NCBI GenBank assembly: GCA_018894105.1
Contig: CM032121.1
Location: 7,172,507-7,236,506 of the forward strand
Length of the DNA stretch: 64,000 nt
Reading direction: 5' to 3'
Source of the DNA: Jacaranda mimosifolia
Taxonomy: Eukaryota > Streptophyta > Magnoliopsida > Lamiales > Bignoniaceae
Position numbers and translations under genes: made by a program. Of the stretch, positions 25,871-36,960 are shown piece by piece. Numbering within the stretch: the stretch's first letter is position 1; each line of letters begins with the position of its first letter. Under the pieces are notes generated by a model. It did no database searches. It was given only the letters and a program-made list of their open reading frames with translations, and was not told the DNA's origin.

Positions 25871-27738
25871 CTCCTCCTCTACCTCCAGCGCCTCCGTCAA
25901 GAGGTCCATGCTGTCTACTTTTCACAACATTGCCAATCCTGCCTCCTCTTCCAACTCGCAACTCTTCTAACTAAATCTTGATTCTGTTATATCTATCTTT
26001 GAATAGGAAAATCTCTGTATGAATCAGTATCTAATATGTTTTCTCTATTTATATATGTATATGTAACTCCACTGTTGGGGAGATCACAATCAAGAAACTC
26101 CTGTTATCTGAGGCGACAACACTTCTTGACACGATCACTGTGGCGCATGCCTGTTGGAGGATGGCAGACAACCACCTTGATGTTGTTCTGCTGATTGATG
26201 CTGATGGCGTCCTTTCTGAAATTCTCACTGATAAGGTTAATTAATCAGCTAGCATTCTCTATGTATTCATTCTATTTTTCGTTTTCTTTGCTTTATAATT
26301 TAATTCGTCTTTCGTGTCTTTTGTTAATTTGAATTAATTAAGCACTATTTCTTCTCATTCTTTTTTGTTCGTTTGGTGTGTAGGACATAGCAACGAGGGT
26401 TTTAGCTGAGGATTTGAATCTAAAGGAGACAAAAATTTCGCAAGTTGTTACAAGATACCCAAAGTTTGTCACATCAGATTGTTTGGCTTCTAAGGCTTTG
26501 TATATGATGGTCGAAGGTTGCGTTTTCTTTTCTGCACCTTGTTTGCTTATGGAGTGTTTGTTTTGCTAGTAAGATTTGGAGTCTGAATTTGATTTTTTGG
26601 TTGTGTGCATGGGGCTACTTAAGCATGATTACTAAAGTATGATAATTACAGTTTACCTGTTTAGTTTTTTTCATCTTTAATGGGGAAATTCCGACACCTC
26701 CAACGGTTCAATTTTAGCTGTGTTTGATATGACAAAATGCCTTCAGAAAGTTGTATCAAGAATGGAGAAGGTTGAGGGAAGGGGAAGTGCCATTGCAGCC
26801 GCCACTGAAGGTGTTAGTTCCCTACTTTAATGTTTATTTGCAGTTCATATTAGGAAAATGAGATAATGCTCAGTGTTAGAGAAGTAATTTGATCTATAGA
26901 TGCTAACTTTCTCCCAAATCCTATAGTCTTATGAAGGTAGATTAATTTGTTACTAATTTTTACTATAAATAGGTAACATTTTCTTGCAATGCATATGATT
27001 GGTCTTTTTGAACTATAAAAAACATTCCTCCATAGTGTTTATTTTCATCGACTCATCTAGTGTTTGTCTTTTTATTTGCACAACTCCATTTAATCTTGAT
27101 AAAAATTTCTTTGTTTATTCGGCTTTCTTCTGTATTTCAGCACCATCACCTTTCAAGAGTACTTCTCTATCCACTGTCATTTCCGACCATCATAGGTGTA
27201 CCTTACTTGCTGATAGTTTGTTTGGCATTGTTTTATGTTACCAAGTCTGTTAACACTGTCACGTCTTTAGGGTTCCATTTGTCTTACCTTCAGATCCTAT
27301 TCATGTTGCTGCTAAAAGAATGCGTTTGTCTAATGTTTGTTATGTTCTGTTATGGGAGGAAAGAAGATTAAGGGGACACTCAGGTATAATATTTGATCTT
27401 TAATGAGAAAACTATGCTTCTCCTAACATATTTTAAATTGATATGTGCTCATGGTTGAGTCTTTGGAAATTTTATTTCAATTCAAATGATATACTTGTGC
27501 GTGTCATTGTCCCAGAACTCTCCCCTGAGCTGACTCCAGTGGAAAAAGTTTGACAGTTTGCAAAATATGCAGTGTATTTTCTTGATATTGCATGCACCAA
27601 TAACTCGACTAACTTAATATGCTTTTTGTACAATTTAATTTTCTCAAGGTGATGACGCCTAACCTTGAATGTGCAATGATCAATACAACTATTCTTGAAG
27701 TATTGCATGTAATGCATGGTGGGAACTCTTATCTTCAT
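25845..27738 (+). pseudogene. CBS/PB1-domain protein pseudogene, copy A (5' half)
   Basis: Exon-like blocks resemble plant CBSCBSPB proteins. They are an N-terminal exon at 25845, a CBS block ending 26235 (ITIKKLLLSEATTLLDTITV), 26384-26516 (DIATRVLAEDLNLKETK), about 26680-26810 (VFDMTKCLQKVV), 27141-27194, about 27270-27370, 27480-27548 and 27648-27738. Lesions: a stop at the third codon (ATG GCT TAA), loss of the acceptor before the first CBS block (GTAACT where copy C has GTAGGT), and loss of the acceptor plus about 11 bases in the VFDMTK exon compared with copy B. The copy stops abruptly at 27738 inside a later CBS exon. From family knowledge, CBS modules bind adenosyl ligands. Confidence 0.8.
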
Positions 27739-28102
27739 AGGAAAAATTGCACTTTTAGTCCTACAATACAATTGTGTTTACACTGTTAGTCCGAGAAATT
27801 GATACTTAACCACTTTTAGTCCAAATTTTATAACTTTATTTGCACATTTGGCCCTCCACCACTAAAAATTGATGGAAATTGTTAAAAGAAAAAAAAAATT
27901 AATTGTGCACAGACCCCTGAAAATTGATTTATTTATGAAAAAACCACAAAAATGTGAAATATCCCTTTTATCCTTACTAAAAAAATCATAAAAAAAATTA
28001 AAAAGCTCAATTCTCTATAAAAATATTTTAAAATGATATATATTTACAATATATATAGATACATAATATATATCTATATTATGTATATATAAATAAACAT
28101 AT
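27739..28102. repeat. Left part of an unclassified repeat truncating copy A
   Basis: Homology to the CBS gene ends at 27738 and the sequence switches to GGAAAAATTGCACTTTTAG with repeated TTTAGTCC motifs, typical of termini of long plant non-autonomous repeats. It is AT-rich to the boundary of the inverted-repeat element at 28103. The block 29318-29760 may be its other half, split by that insertion. Confidence 0.35.
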
Positions 28103-29308
28103 GGGTAAAATTCATTTTGACCCCTCGTACTATGGGGTATGTATTGAATAGCCCACTGTACTATCAAAACCTTCAAATACCCCCCTGTACTATCGAAAAT
28201 CTTCAAACACCCCCCTCAAATTCATTTGCTGTTAGTAAAAGGGTTAAATTCATTTTACCCCCCCCTCTACCATGGGGTATGTATCAAATACCCCCCCTCA
28301 AGGATGTCAAATACCCCCTGTACTACCAAAAATATTCAAACACCCTCCTCAAAGTCATCTTCCGTTAGTAAAATAATTGACGGTGTCAAAATTCTACAGT
28401 AAATTATTGATTAAACCTAAAAAATAACTAAATAACATAAAAATCTAGGATACGTGACTTTTTTTTTTGTGTAAATAAATTTATCCTTGGCACCCGTACT
28501 ACCAAAATCTTTAAATACTCCACTCAAACTTCTTTGTCGTTAGAAAAGTAATGGTTGTTTGGCTGATGTAGCACTAAAATTATCTTCTCTTTATACATAT
28601 GATCATTGAAAATTTTTATGTCCAAAATATCCTTGTAATTTACTATATAATGCTCAAGTTTCTTACTTTAATTTTGTCACTTTCATTTTAGGACTTAAAG
28701 CATCATCTAACTCATAATCTAACAAAAATATTAAATTTTTTTTTTAAAAGAATATTAAACAACTCCATTTTAATATAGAACATGTGGGACCAACAAAACA
28801 GAGGCTGTTTGTGTGAAAAAAATACATTGGACCATTATACGTATTTATATTTCGTAACTGTTTATCTAAAATTTTTCAAATCTGCATTTGTTTTAGGATT
28901 TAAAAAATGTATAATAATATGTAGGTTTTATTATATTTCACTTATAATTTATCATTACTTTGTAAAAAAATACCACGTATCCTAAGTTTTTATGCTATTA
29001 AGTTATTTTCTGAAGTTAAATCAGTAATTTACTGTAGAGTTTTGACACCGTCAGTTATTTTACTAACAACAAATGAATTTGAAGGGGGTATTTGAATATT
29101 TTTGATAGTATAGGGGGATATTTGAAAATTTTTGATAGTATAGGGGGGTATTTGAAGACTTTTGGTAGTATAGGGGGTGTTTGAAGATTTTTGATAGTAT
29201 AGGGGGGTATTTGACAACACTTGAAGGGGGTATTTGAAGGTTTTGATAGTAGAAGGGGGGTATTTGATACATACCCCATAGTATAGGGGGTCAAAATGAA
29301 TTTTACCC
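28103..29308. mobile_element. Mutator-like element with long terminal inverted repeats, non-autonomous
   Basis: The left end GGGTAAAATTCATTTTGACC is mirrored by the right end GGTCAAAATGAATTTTACCC, and the inverted similarity extends some 250-300 bp inward. The flanks TAAACATAT (28094-28102) and TAAATATAT (29309-29317) match at 8 of 9 bases. Nine-bp duplications are characteristic of Mutator-like elements. The arms are built of repeated GGGGGTATTTGAA...GATAGTATAG units, and a second internal copy of the terminus starts near 28230. No transposase is encoded. Confidence 0.8.
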
Positions 29309-29344
29309 TAAATATATTATATATATAAATACAAGACATATATA

Positions 29345-29620
29345 TAAACCCCACCCTACCCCTCCCCCTCCCAAATCCAGGCTTTCGACCATGGCCAGCG
29401 ATCGCTTGGCTAGGCGGTCAGATGTGGCCACGGCCTGGTAGATAACCGTGGCCAGGCTAGCAGGCACCTGGCACAATGGCCAACGGTCGGCAGCCATGCT
29501 GCTAGCGGTATGGGCTGGCGAGGGGTGGGGCGCCGGCGAAGGGAGAGGGGGTTGAAGGGTGCTAGGGTGGGGGTTTTTAGCTGCAGGTGGGGCGGTGCAG
29601 CGAGTAGGGTGGGGAGGAAA
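29345..29620. other. GC-rich island in AT-rich repeat DNA
   Basis: A sharply bounded stretch of high GC content lies between AT-rich flanks, with repeated GGCCA(C/A)GG and GGTGGGG motifs. A 117-aa open frame on the - strand (29303-29656) crosses it but shows no recognised domain and is proline/alanine-rich, as expected from composition. It could be a captured gene fragment or the GC-rich core of a repeat. Confidence 0.4.
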
Positions 29621-29953
29621 AAGATTAATTTTTTTGTTAAACAAAAGATTACTCATTTATTTTTTCTAATTTATTAACTATTAATTTAATATTATTAAGT
29701 GTTAGTTTAAGCATTATTATTTAGTATTAATTTTAGGGGAACTTATTTAAAAATATTCAAACTCACTTTCATTTTAGTGTTCAGTCCCCACCTATCACTT
29801 TCTCATTTTCAACTCTCCATCTCAAGTTTCAATTTTGAGTTAATTTCCCAACCACCTAAATTGACCAAAATATCCTCATTTTACCTTTTTTTTTGTTTAT
29901 TCCTGAATATGAACCAATTCCCAAATCATCTCTGTGTGTGTGTGTATTTTCTG

Positions 29954-30170
29954 TTTCACTCCCGCCAGAATGCAGACCTTCATCTTTTTTATTTCTTTTT
30001 GTTTTTGTTTTTCTATAATAGCCTACAATATCCTAGCAGGAAGAAGAAAGATTTTTCTCCTTTGTCTTCTAATTTCTATTTCACTCCCATAGGAATGGGG
30101 CTTCTATCTTTTTATTTTTAATTTTATTTTTTTACAATACTCTACAATATCCTAGCAGGAAGAAGACGAG
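29954..30170 (+). repeat. Two-unit tandem repeat, period about 125 bp
   Basis: Both units start TTTCACTCCC (29954 and 30079) and contain CTACAATATCCTAGCAGGAA followed by GAAGA. Confidence 0.7.
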
Positions 30171-30389
30171 GCATCATTTTACTCTTTTGTAGTAGCATTT
30201 TTTTTTTCCTGAGCTTGAAACAATGTTGGATCAAATTCAACTACTAGGGAGTTGTTTGTATCGTGAGAAACTCTATATCTCGTTCAACTTTTAGTAGAAG
30301 AAGGTCTAGAAGATTGTGTTGTGCATAATCAAAATATTTCATGCAAATTTCACCAAACTCATATAATCAAATTTGCAAATGACCATAAA

Positions 30390-30850
30390 ATATTTAAAAT
30401 ATTTTATAGATATGAAAATGTAAATGGCTGGCCTGTAGGAGTCACGTCACTTGACGCTGTCCTAAGATCGTGATGGCCTCCCCTCCGTGCAGGTACTGGC
30501 GGCTCACCACCACCCCAAGATAAAACCTAAAAGGTCACAACCGGCGTCTTCTATTATGAGCACGATCACAAGAAGACTGGTGAACAAGACCTTATCTAGT
30601 TGCCCAAAATTTATATATCAAACTAGAAGAATATTTAGATAGTAAGAATGCATGAAGATGAGAGAATGGTCTACCTTACATAGACTCTAGGGCACCTATT
30701 TATAGTGCTTAGGATGACTAATGCAATTGATGAGAATAAAACCAAATTAATACATTGTTGGGTGTTACAAAATAATGGGGATGTTACAAAATTAAAAAGG
30801 TAGGTTACACTTTTAAATGAGAAAATCTGAAAATGTTATTTGAATTTTGA
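30390..30850 (-). repeat. Possible LTR fragment, reverse orientation
   Basis: On the - strand there is a TATA-like CTATAAATAGG (30696-30704) followed by a leader-like stretch and a GC-rich block containing ACGCCGGTTGTGACC, an arrangement that resembles the promoter half of a copia-type LTR. Neither TG/CA ends nor target duplications could be fixed. Confidence 0.25.
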
Positions 30851-32257
30851 AGGTTTGAAACTTCAATTCATAACAGATTGAAAGGTAAGGGCTGTGGGTC
30901 CTGATGCTTCTAATCTTATGGATTTCTTTTGCTGGTTTGCAAGATTTACATAGAATGTTTGGATTTCTTTTGATGTGGTTTGTTGACTTTGGTGAAATTT
31001 AGTAGGCCTAGTGTTTCAGAATTGGCTGTTGTTGTCTTTGAGCTGTGGTTTTGGCTTAAGGATGTCAGTTTAGATATGCAGATTATTATAAGAAATTGAT
31101 TGACATATTATTAAATGTATTTGGTTGCTAATCAACTCTTTTTAAGAGTAATATTCTGTTTTGAGATTGGTTGGGAATTGCATCCTGTTTGGGTTGGTGA
31201 TCTCTGCCATTTCCTGGATTTTGTTTTAGTTTGCTGTTCTTGTTGTGCTTGTGGCAACGTCTCTTTTGTGTAGCACATTTTCAGTAATCAAGAATATACT
31301 GCTTAGGTTTCTTTGCTTTAGATTGTTTTCAGAAATCAAGAATGGCGTAGCCTCTATTGTTCAGTTTCTTATTTCTGTATAGAGTTCAAGTGTTTGGGTT
31401 TCATTGATCCAGACTTTCATGGAAGCTTTTGGCATGACCTGTTTGTGCTATTTCTCTTTGATTTGGATTTTGCACTGACTTTGTTTTTGGTAGTTGAGCG
31501 CCTAACTTAATGCTAAATTATTGGGAGAGTTTTGTTCCATTTGAATGCTACTCTTTGTTAAGATACAAAAAGCTATTGCTGCTGCTGCTGCTAATAAACA
31601 GAGTTTATTTTGGTCGAGGCTTGAATTCTGCTGCTTGGTTTGGTAGATATGGATTTTGGTTTGTCCTTTTGAAGTCTGTACTCTTGAGGCATCCAAATTT
31701 TTGTTTGTCAATAGATTTGCTATTGACTTGGTGTGACTGCCAATTTGTGGGAAATTACTTTTTGTAGGAGTTGAACCTTGTATTCCTTGGAACCTGTCCT
31801 TTGTTTCTACAGGAAGGAGGATTCAAAACATCGCAATTTGTGAAACAACTCATGTTGAATTTTGTGGCAAGGTGGATTCAATCTGTGAACATCTTACACT
31901 TGATTTTTCCTCCTTTTGCTTATTATGCTAGAATGGACAATCAAACCATTGACCATTTGCTGGTTAAGCATCATTTTATACTTAGATTATAGAGGATTCG
32001 AACCTTGCACCTGATGGCATAATTGAGCAACATGTGTAGCAAGCTTAGCACTTAATTTCATTTGTTTTAAATTTTAATTTGATGTAATTTATAATGTTAT
32101 TCTCTCTTTCTTTCTTTTAGGGTGCTTTGTATTTTGATATTTAGTAAGGGGTGTAAGTACTTCCTCGTTTAAATTTATGCTCAATCTCTTGTGACTTGTA
32201 ATCCTTTATTTGTTCTTTAATGCATATTGGAAACCTTATTTAAAATAAAAAAAATGG
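30851..32257. other. T-rich, intron-like or untranslated-like DNA without recognised gene
   Basis: The composition (T-rich with many TTTG/GGTTT words) is like plant intron or leader sequence, but no coding exon could be recognised. Small open frames at 31510-31767 and 31771-31992 have no domain features. Confidence 0.4.
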
Positions 32258-33428
32258 TGCTGCTTAGGCTGAATTTGAACTCGATGCCTAATATGCTAAG
32301 AATGATACTGAAAATACAAAAAAAGTACTCAGTATTGACATTTATGTATTTAATTTGCAAATGTTGTGTACCTATTATGCATGTTCTGTACTTGATTTTT
32401 CAAGGCCGAGATGAGGCTTAATTCGATGCGTAGAACAACACATAAGACACCTTAACACGACAAAACTGTGGTTTGCTGAAAAAATGATCGTGATAATATG
32501 TTTTGAAATGGTTGGGAACTCAAACACCCACATCTAATCACTTGTACTTTCATTCATAGTAGTATAAACCATTGATACATGAGTCAAATGAATCCCCCCA
32601 ACACCACAATTAGAAACCACTGAATCTATCATGACTATATAAGTCCTAAGACTAATATGCCACAATCTTATGATCATGCAATGACCAGATTTGGCCGAAT
32701 TGTATTCAATGCCTTATGTGCTGAGAATGATACCGAAAATCTAAAAAAAAGTACTTAGTATTAGTATTTATATACTCTAAAGCTGCATTTATGTACTTAA
32801 TTTACAAATATTGTGTACTTATTATGCATGTTTCCATACTTTCTTTTCCAAAGGCTGAGATGATGCTCGATTCGTTGCGTGGAATAACACATAAAACACC
32901 TTAACGAGATAAAATTTTGGTTTGTTGAAGAAATAGTCATGATACTACATGTTAAAATAGTTGGGAACTTAAACACCCATATCCAACCACTTGTGTTCTT
33001 ATTTATATTAGTATAAACCATTGATGCGTGAGATAAATGAATCATCTCGACACCACCATCGAAAACCATTGAACTTATTATTGCTATATGAGTCCTAAGA
33101 CTAATATGTTATGGTCTTATGATTATGCAATGACCAGATCAGGCTGAATGGAGAACGTTTCCTCATGTACTGAGAATGATACTAAAAATCTAGAAATAAG
33201 TACATTGTTCCGGCACTTATGTACTTGGGGATATTATTTATATACTCAATTTGTATATATTGAGTACTTGTGATAAGAAATTCTATACTTGTTTTTCAAA
33301 AGGCCAATTTTAACCACAATCGACGTGTGGAACAACACATTGGTGATCCCATAACTTTAAATGCATAATTTGTCGAATATGTGGTCGTGATAGTATGTGT
33401 TGGAATAGTTGAAAACATAAAGACCCTA
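32258..33428 (+). repeat. Long-period tandem repeat, 2.7 units of about 425-450 bp
   Basis: The anchor GAGAATGATAC-like motif occurs near 32301, 32726 and 33175. Each unit then carries an AAGTAC(T)-containing stretch, TTATTATGCATG-like words, GGAA(C/T)AACACAT with CACCTTAAC, ATCGTGAT-like and TTGGGAACT-like blocks, and AGTATAAACCATTGAT. The units are diverged. The third is cut short where CBS copy B begins. Confidence 0.75.
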
Positions 33429-33568
33429 GATCACACTTCCTGAGACGATCACTGTGGCGTATGCTTGTTGGAGGATGGTAGATGACCATGCTGATGTTGT
33501 TCTGCTGACTGATGATAATGGCTTCCTTTTCGAAATTGTCACTGATAAGGTAATTTACAGGTTTAATT

Positions 33569-33779
33569 GGCAATGTTGTGAGAAGCAGACGACATGAACC
33601 TCTTTACAGCAACGATGGAGGTGGAGGAGGAGGAGCAGGATTGATCCTTTGGGCCATTCTGGCGTTACAATATGTAACAGATTTTTCACAATGCAAAAAG
33701 TGAATTGTATTGCTGTGAGATTGATTTGTAGAGGTGTGTGAGTTGTGGGGGATTTACTGAGACTGTTTGATCAAGTTAA
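33569..33779 (-). repeat. Inverted copy of the CBS gene 5' end inside copy B intron 1
   Basis: Reverse-complemented, this stretch matches copy A 25731-25935 and copy C from the leader into the N-terminal exon. It contains the leader words CAATCTCACAGCAATACAAT, the start region CAGAATGGCCCAAAGG and CACAACATTGCC. Normal intron 1 sequence (AATCAGCTAGCATTCTCTA) resumes immediately after it. Confidence 0.85.
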
Positions 33780-35974
33780 TCAGCTAGCATTCTCTACGTA
33801 TTCATTCTATTTTTAGTTTTCTTTGATTTCTAATTTAATTCATCTTTTGTATGTTTACTTCATTGAATATTACTGTTTCTTCTCATTCTTTTGGTGTGTA
33901 GGACATAGTAAAGAGGGTTGTAACTGAGGATTTGAATGCAAAGGAGACAAAGATTTCGCAAGTCATGACGAGATGTCCAAAGTTCATCACGTATGATTGT
34001 TTGGCTTCTAAGCTTTGCATATGATGGTCGAAGGTTGCTTTTTCTTTTCTGCACCTTATTTGCTTATGGAGTATTTGTTTTGCTAGTAAGATTTGGAGTT
34101 CGAAGTGGAGTTTTCGGTTGTGTGCATGAGGCTACTTAAGCATGATTACCAAAGTATGATAATTACAATTTACCTGTTTAGTTATTTTATCTTTAATAGG
34201 GAAATTCCGGCACCTCCTTGTTTTTGAGAGCAGTTCAATTATAGGAGTGTTTGATATGACAAAATACCTTTACAAAGTCGTATCAAGAATGGACATGGTT
34301 GAGGGAAAAGAAAGTGCCACTGCAGCCGCAATTGAAGGTGTTAGTTCCCTACTTTAATGTTTATTTGCAGTTCATATTAGGAAAGTGAGCTAAGGCTCAA
34401 TGTTAGAGAAGTAATTTTGATCAACAGATGCTAACTTTATCCCAAATCCTATTGTCTTATGAGGGTTGATTAATTTGTTACTAATTTTTACTATAAGTAG
34501 GGAACATTTTCTTGCAATGCAAATGAAGGAAACCATTAAGTGATTCCAAACTTAAGTTGCACATTTTCTTGCAATGCATATGATTGGTTTTTTTGGAGTA
34601 TAAAAAACTTCCCTCCATAATGTTTATTTTCATCTGCTCGTCTAGTGTTTATCTTTTTATTTGCATAACTCCATCTAATCTAGATAAAAATTTCTTTGTT
34701 TCTTAGTCTTTCTTTTGTATTTCAGCACAATCACCTTTCTAGAGTACTTCTCCATCCACTGACTTTTTTGACGAATATAGGTGTACCTTACTTGATGATA
34801 GTTTGTGAAGATATTTTATTTGGCATTATTTTATGTTACTAAGTCTGTAACACTGTCATGGCTTCAGGGTTCCATTTGTATCACCTTCAGATTCTTTTCA
34901 TCTTGCTGCTAAAAGAATGCGTTTGTTTGGTGTTTATTATTTCTTGTTATTGAAGAAAACAAGATTCTGGGGATACTCAGGTATAATCTTTGATCTTTGA
35001 TGAGAAAACTACCTGAGTATACTTACACGTGTCGTTATCCCAGAACTCTCCCCTGAGCTGACTCTAGTGGAAAAGGTTTGACAATTTCTTTATTTTTATT
35101 GATTCCAGTTTGCAAAATATGCACTGGGTTTCTTGATATTTCATGCACCAATAACTCAACTAACTTAATATGCTTTTGTACAATTTATTTTTCTCAAGGG
35201 AATGATGCCTAACCTAAATGTGCACTGATGAATGCAACTATTCTTGAAGTATTGCATATAATGCGTGATGGGATCTCTTATTTTCCCATTGGTTTTTTTT
35301 TTTTTTTTTTTTTTAATCTTCCCATTGTTGATGGAGGTGAATTCTACTTTCGTAGTTTTTCTTTTTCATTCTAAAAAAATTTGACATTATTTTCTTGGTA
35401 GATGGACGAGTTTTAGCCTGTATGGATGTTTTGCAGATAACTAATTCAGCAGCAAGTTCCCTGGTAAAAGTTTTTTCTATTGATTGCATAGACGAAGTGC
35501 AGCAGCATTTGTGCATTATGTTCTTTTTTATTATTTTTCTTTGTTTTCTTAATGCCTTTTGCTTATTTGTTGGGAGAATTAAGTTCCTTTAATTTCTTTT
35601 GTCTCAAGGGTGAAATTTGTAATCTTAAGAATTTCTGGGATTCAACACTTAATTCGAAGACCCTTGATGATTTTGACACTAACAGTCTTGGTTTGGCTTT
35701 TCTTGTGAATTATCTAATTGGTGATTGAGATGCTCTTGGGTACTAATCTTTCTTGCTTTTTGAATACAGTGATATGTCTATGTCCAAGCCCGCACACCTG
35801 CGTCGTGCTATTTGGAAATTTTTTTCTTTCAAATTCAAGGACCATAACGGGCATGCACACCAATTTTATAATTTTGGTGAGCTAGTCTTGATTTGTTTCA
35901 CATCTTCCTAAAAGTATTCATGTGTGGATGATCTCTTATTTCACATAGCCAAGCATATATCATCAATAATCTAG

Positions 35975-36018
35975 AGGGTGTTTGGGTGAGTTTATAAACT
36001 CTCATCCAAACACCTTCT
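35975..36018. mobile_element. 44-bp hairpin MITE with 3-bp target duplication
   Basis: The palindrome pairs GGGTGTTTGGGTGAG with CTCATCCAAACACCTT around TTTATAAA and is flanked by TAG on both sides (35972-35974 and 36019-36021). Paralogous copy D has the uninterrupted site with a single TAG (39261-39263). Confidence 0.85.
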
Positions 36019-36677
36019 TAGTCATCATTAGAGGTGCTTATCTAGTTGAATGAAGAAATGTAGCAGAACTTTTATTCTTGTTTTAGGGTGCAGACATAAG
36101 GATTTATCTGACGAAGACCAAGCAAGCACAGGGAATTTATCTAAACTTATTTCTCCTGTTATGCAACGGATGGGCCCAGAATCGAATGATCAAAATTGCC
36201 CTCAAGTTTCGATGGGTATATATCACATTAATCCTTGTTGTTTGTTTGTCTAATGAGATAGAAGCAAGCTTGTCATTAATGTTGTTCTTTTCCATCCACA
36301 TGGCTATATGTTAGTATGAAGATCATGAAGGCAATAACGTCTGATGACAACGGATTTAGATCTTGTGATTGTTGTAGCTCGTGCATTATCAGCTGGGCTA
36401 AAGGTAATTTGAATCAGAACGAATGATATATTATTTTCATGTTAATTATGATAAACTATGAAACAATTAATGCACTTACATGTAGGTAGTGAGGTTACAT
36501 TTGTCCTACCACAATTGCAAAGATTCAGATGAAGTGAAAACAAGGAAGGTATCATCATCTGAGGAAGTTGGATGGATGATCTCTCCCCAAAATGGGATTG
36601 GGGTATTTGCAATTGCAGGAGCAATTGTTGCCACAAGTATATGCATATTGCTATACTTGAAGTGCTCCAATATATAG

Positions 36678-36960
36678 TAGCTGTATCAAATGGTGCAATA
36701 TTGTTGTTGTAATAATTGAATACTGATGAACAGTGGTGTGATACATATAATACAAGACCTTAAAGCTGGCAAAAATTGAATTATTTTTTTTGTGTTCTTT
36801 TATGTTCAAATGTCAAGTTCAATGTTGATCCTCTAGGGCAGGCTTTCTCTATTTGACAAGGAAATTTTTTTCATCCTACTGATTATGCTAGTTGATTTAG
36901 AATAAAGATCACCAATCTACTCCACATAAGAGTAGTATCTGCCTTCACATTATTTTGTTA
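36678..36960 (+). repeat. 3' flank of copy B, duplicated as 39926-40200 after copy D
   Basis: Shared words include GTATCAAATGGTGCAATATT, ACAAGACCTTAAAGCTG and GTTGATTTAG(A/C)ATAAAGATCAC. The duplication that produced B and D thus included 3' sequence beyond the stop codon. Confidence 0.8.

Larger units (their letters stand above)
33429..36677 (+). pseudogene. CBS/PB1-domain protein pseudogene, copy B (nearly full length)
   Basis: Blocks in order: first CBS exon about 33429-33549 (TITVAYACWRM), 33903-34033 (DIVKRVVTEDLNAKETKIS), about 34200-34340 (VFDMTKYLYKVV), about 34726-34780, 34869-34980, about 35040-35075, about 35199-35330, 35401-35463, a PB1 exon near 35770-35870 (FSFKFKDHNGHAHQF), about 36088-36215, about 36314-36403 (YEDHEGNNV) and a last exon ending 36677. 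That last exon encodes a hydrophobic tail anchor (GVFAIAGAIVATSICILLYL). Lesions: a 1-base loss in the second CBS exon (CTAAGCTTTG where A and C keep the extra G), a TAG in the SPF exon, and a TGA within the YEDHEG exon. The first intron contains an inverted copy of the gene's own 5' end (33569-33779). The 5' end is cut by the tandem repeat at about 33428. Confidence 0.8.

Noticed and set aside
27060..27371. 103-codon open frame
   Set aside because: It runs across intron and exon of CBS copy A in the wrong frame for the CBS domain.
28103..29308. CRISPR-like appearance of repeated units
   Set aside because: The units are contiguous diverged tandem repeats without unique spacers, in a plant nuclear context, and they form transposon arms.
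29055..29354. Repetitive Pro/Tyr/Lys-rich frame resembling a structural protein
   Set aside because: It is the translation of the tandem GGGGGTATTTGAA units in the right arm of the inverted-repeat element.
29303..29656. 117-codon - strand frame over the GC-rich island
   Set aside because: Composition-driven, with no recognised domain and no upstream promoter context; kept only as a note on the island.
29777..30121. 114-codon open frame
   Set aside because: Phe/Ser/Leu-rich translation of T-rich DNA that contains a two-unit tandem repeat; not gene-like.
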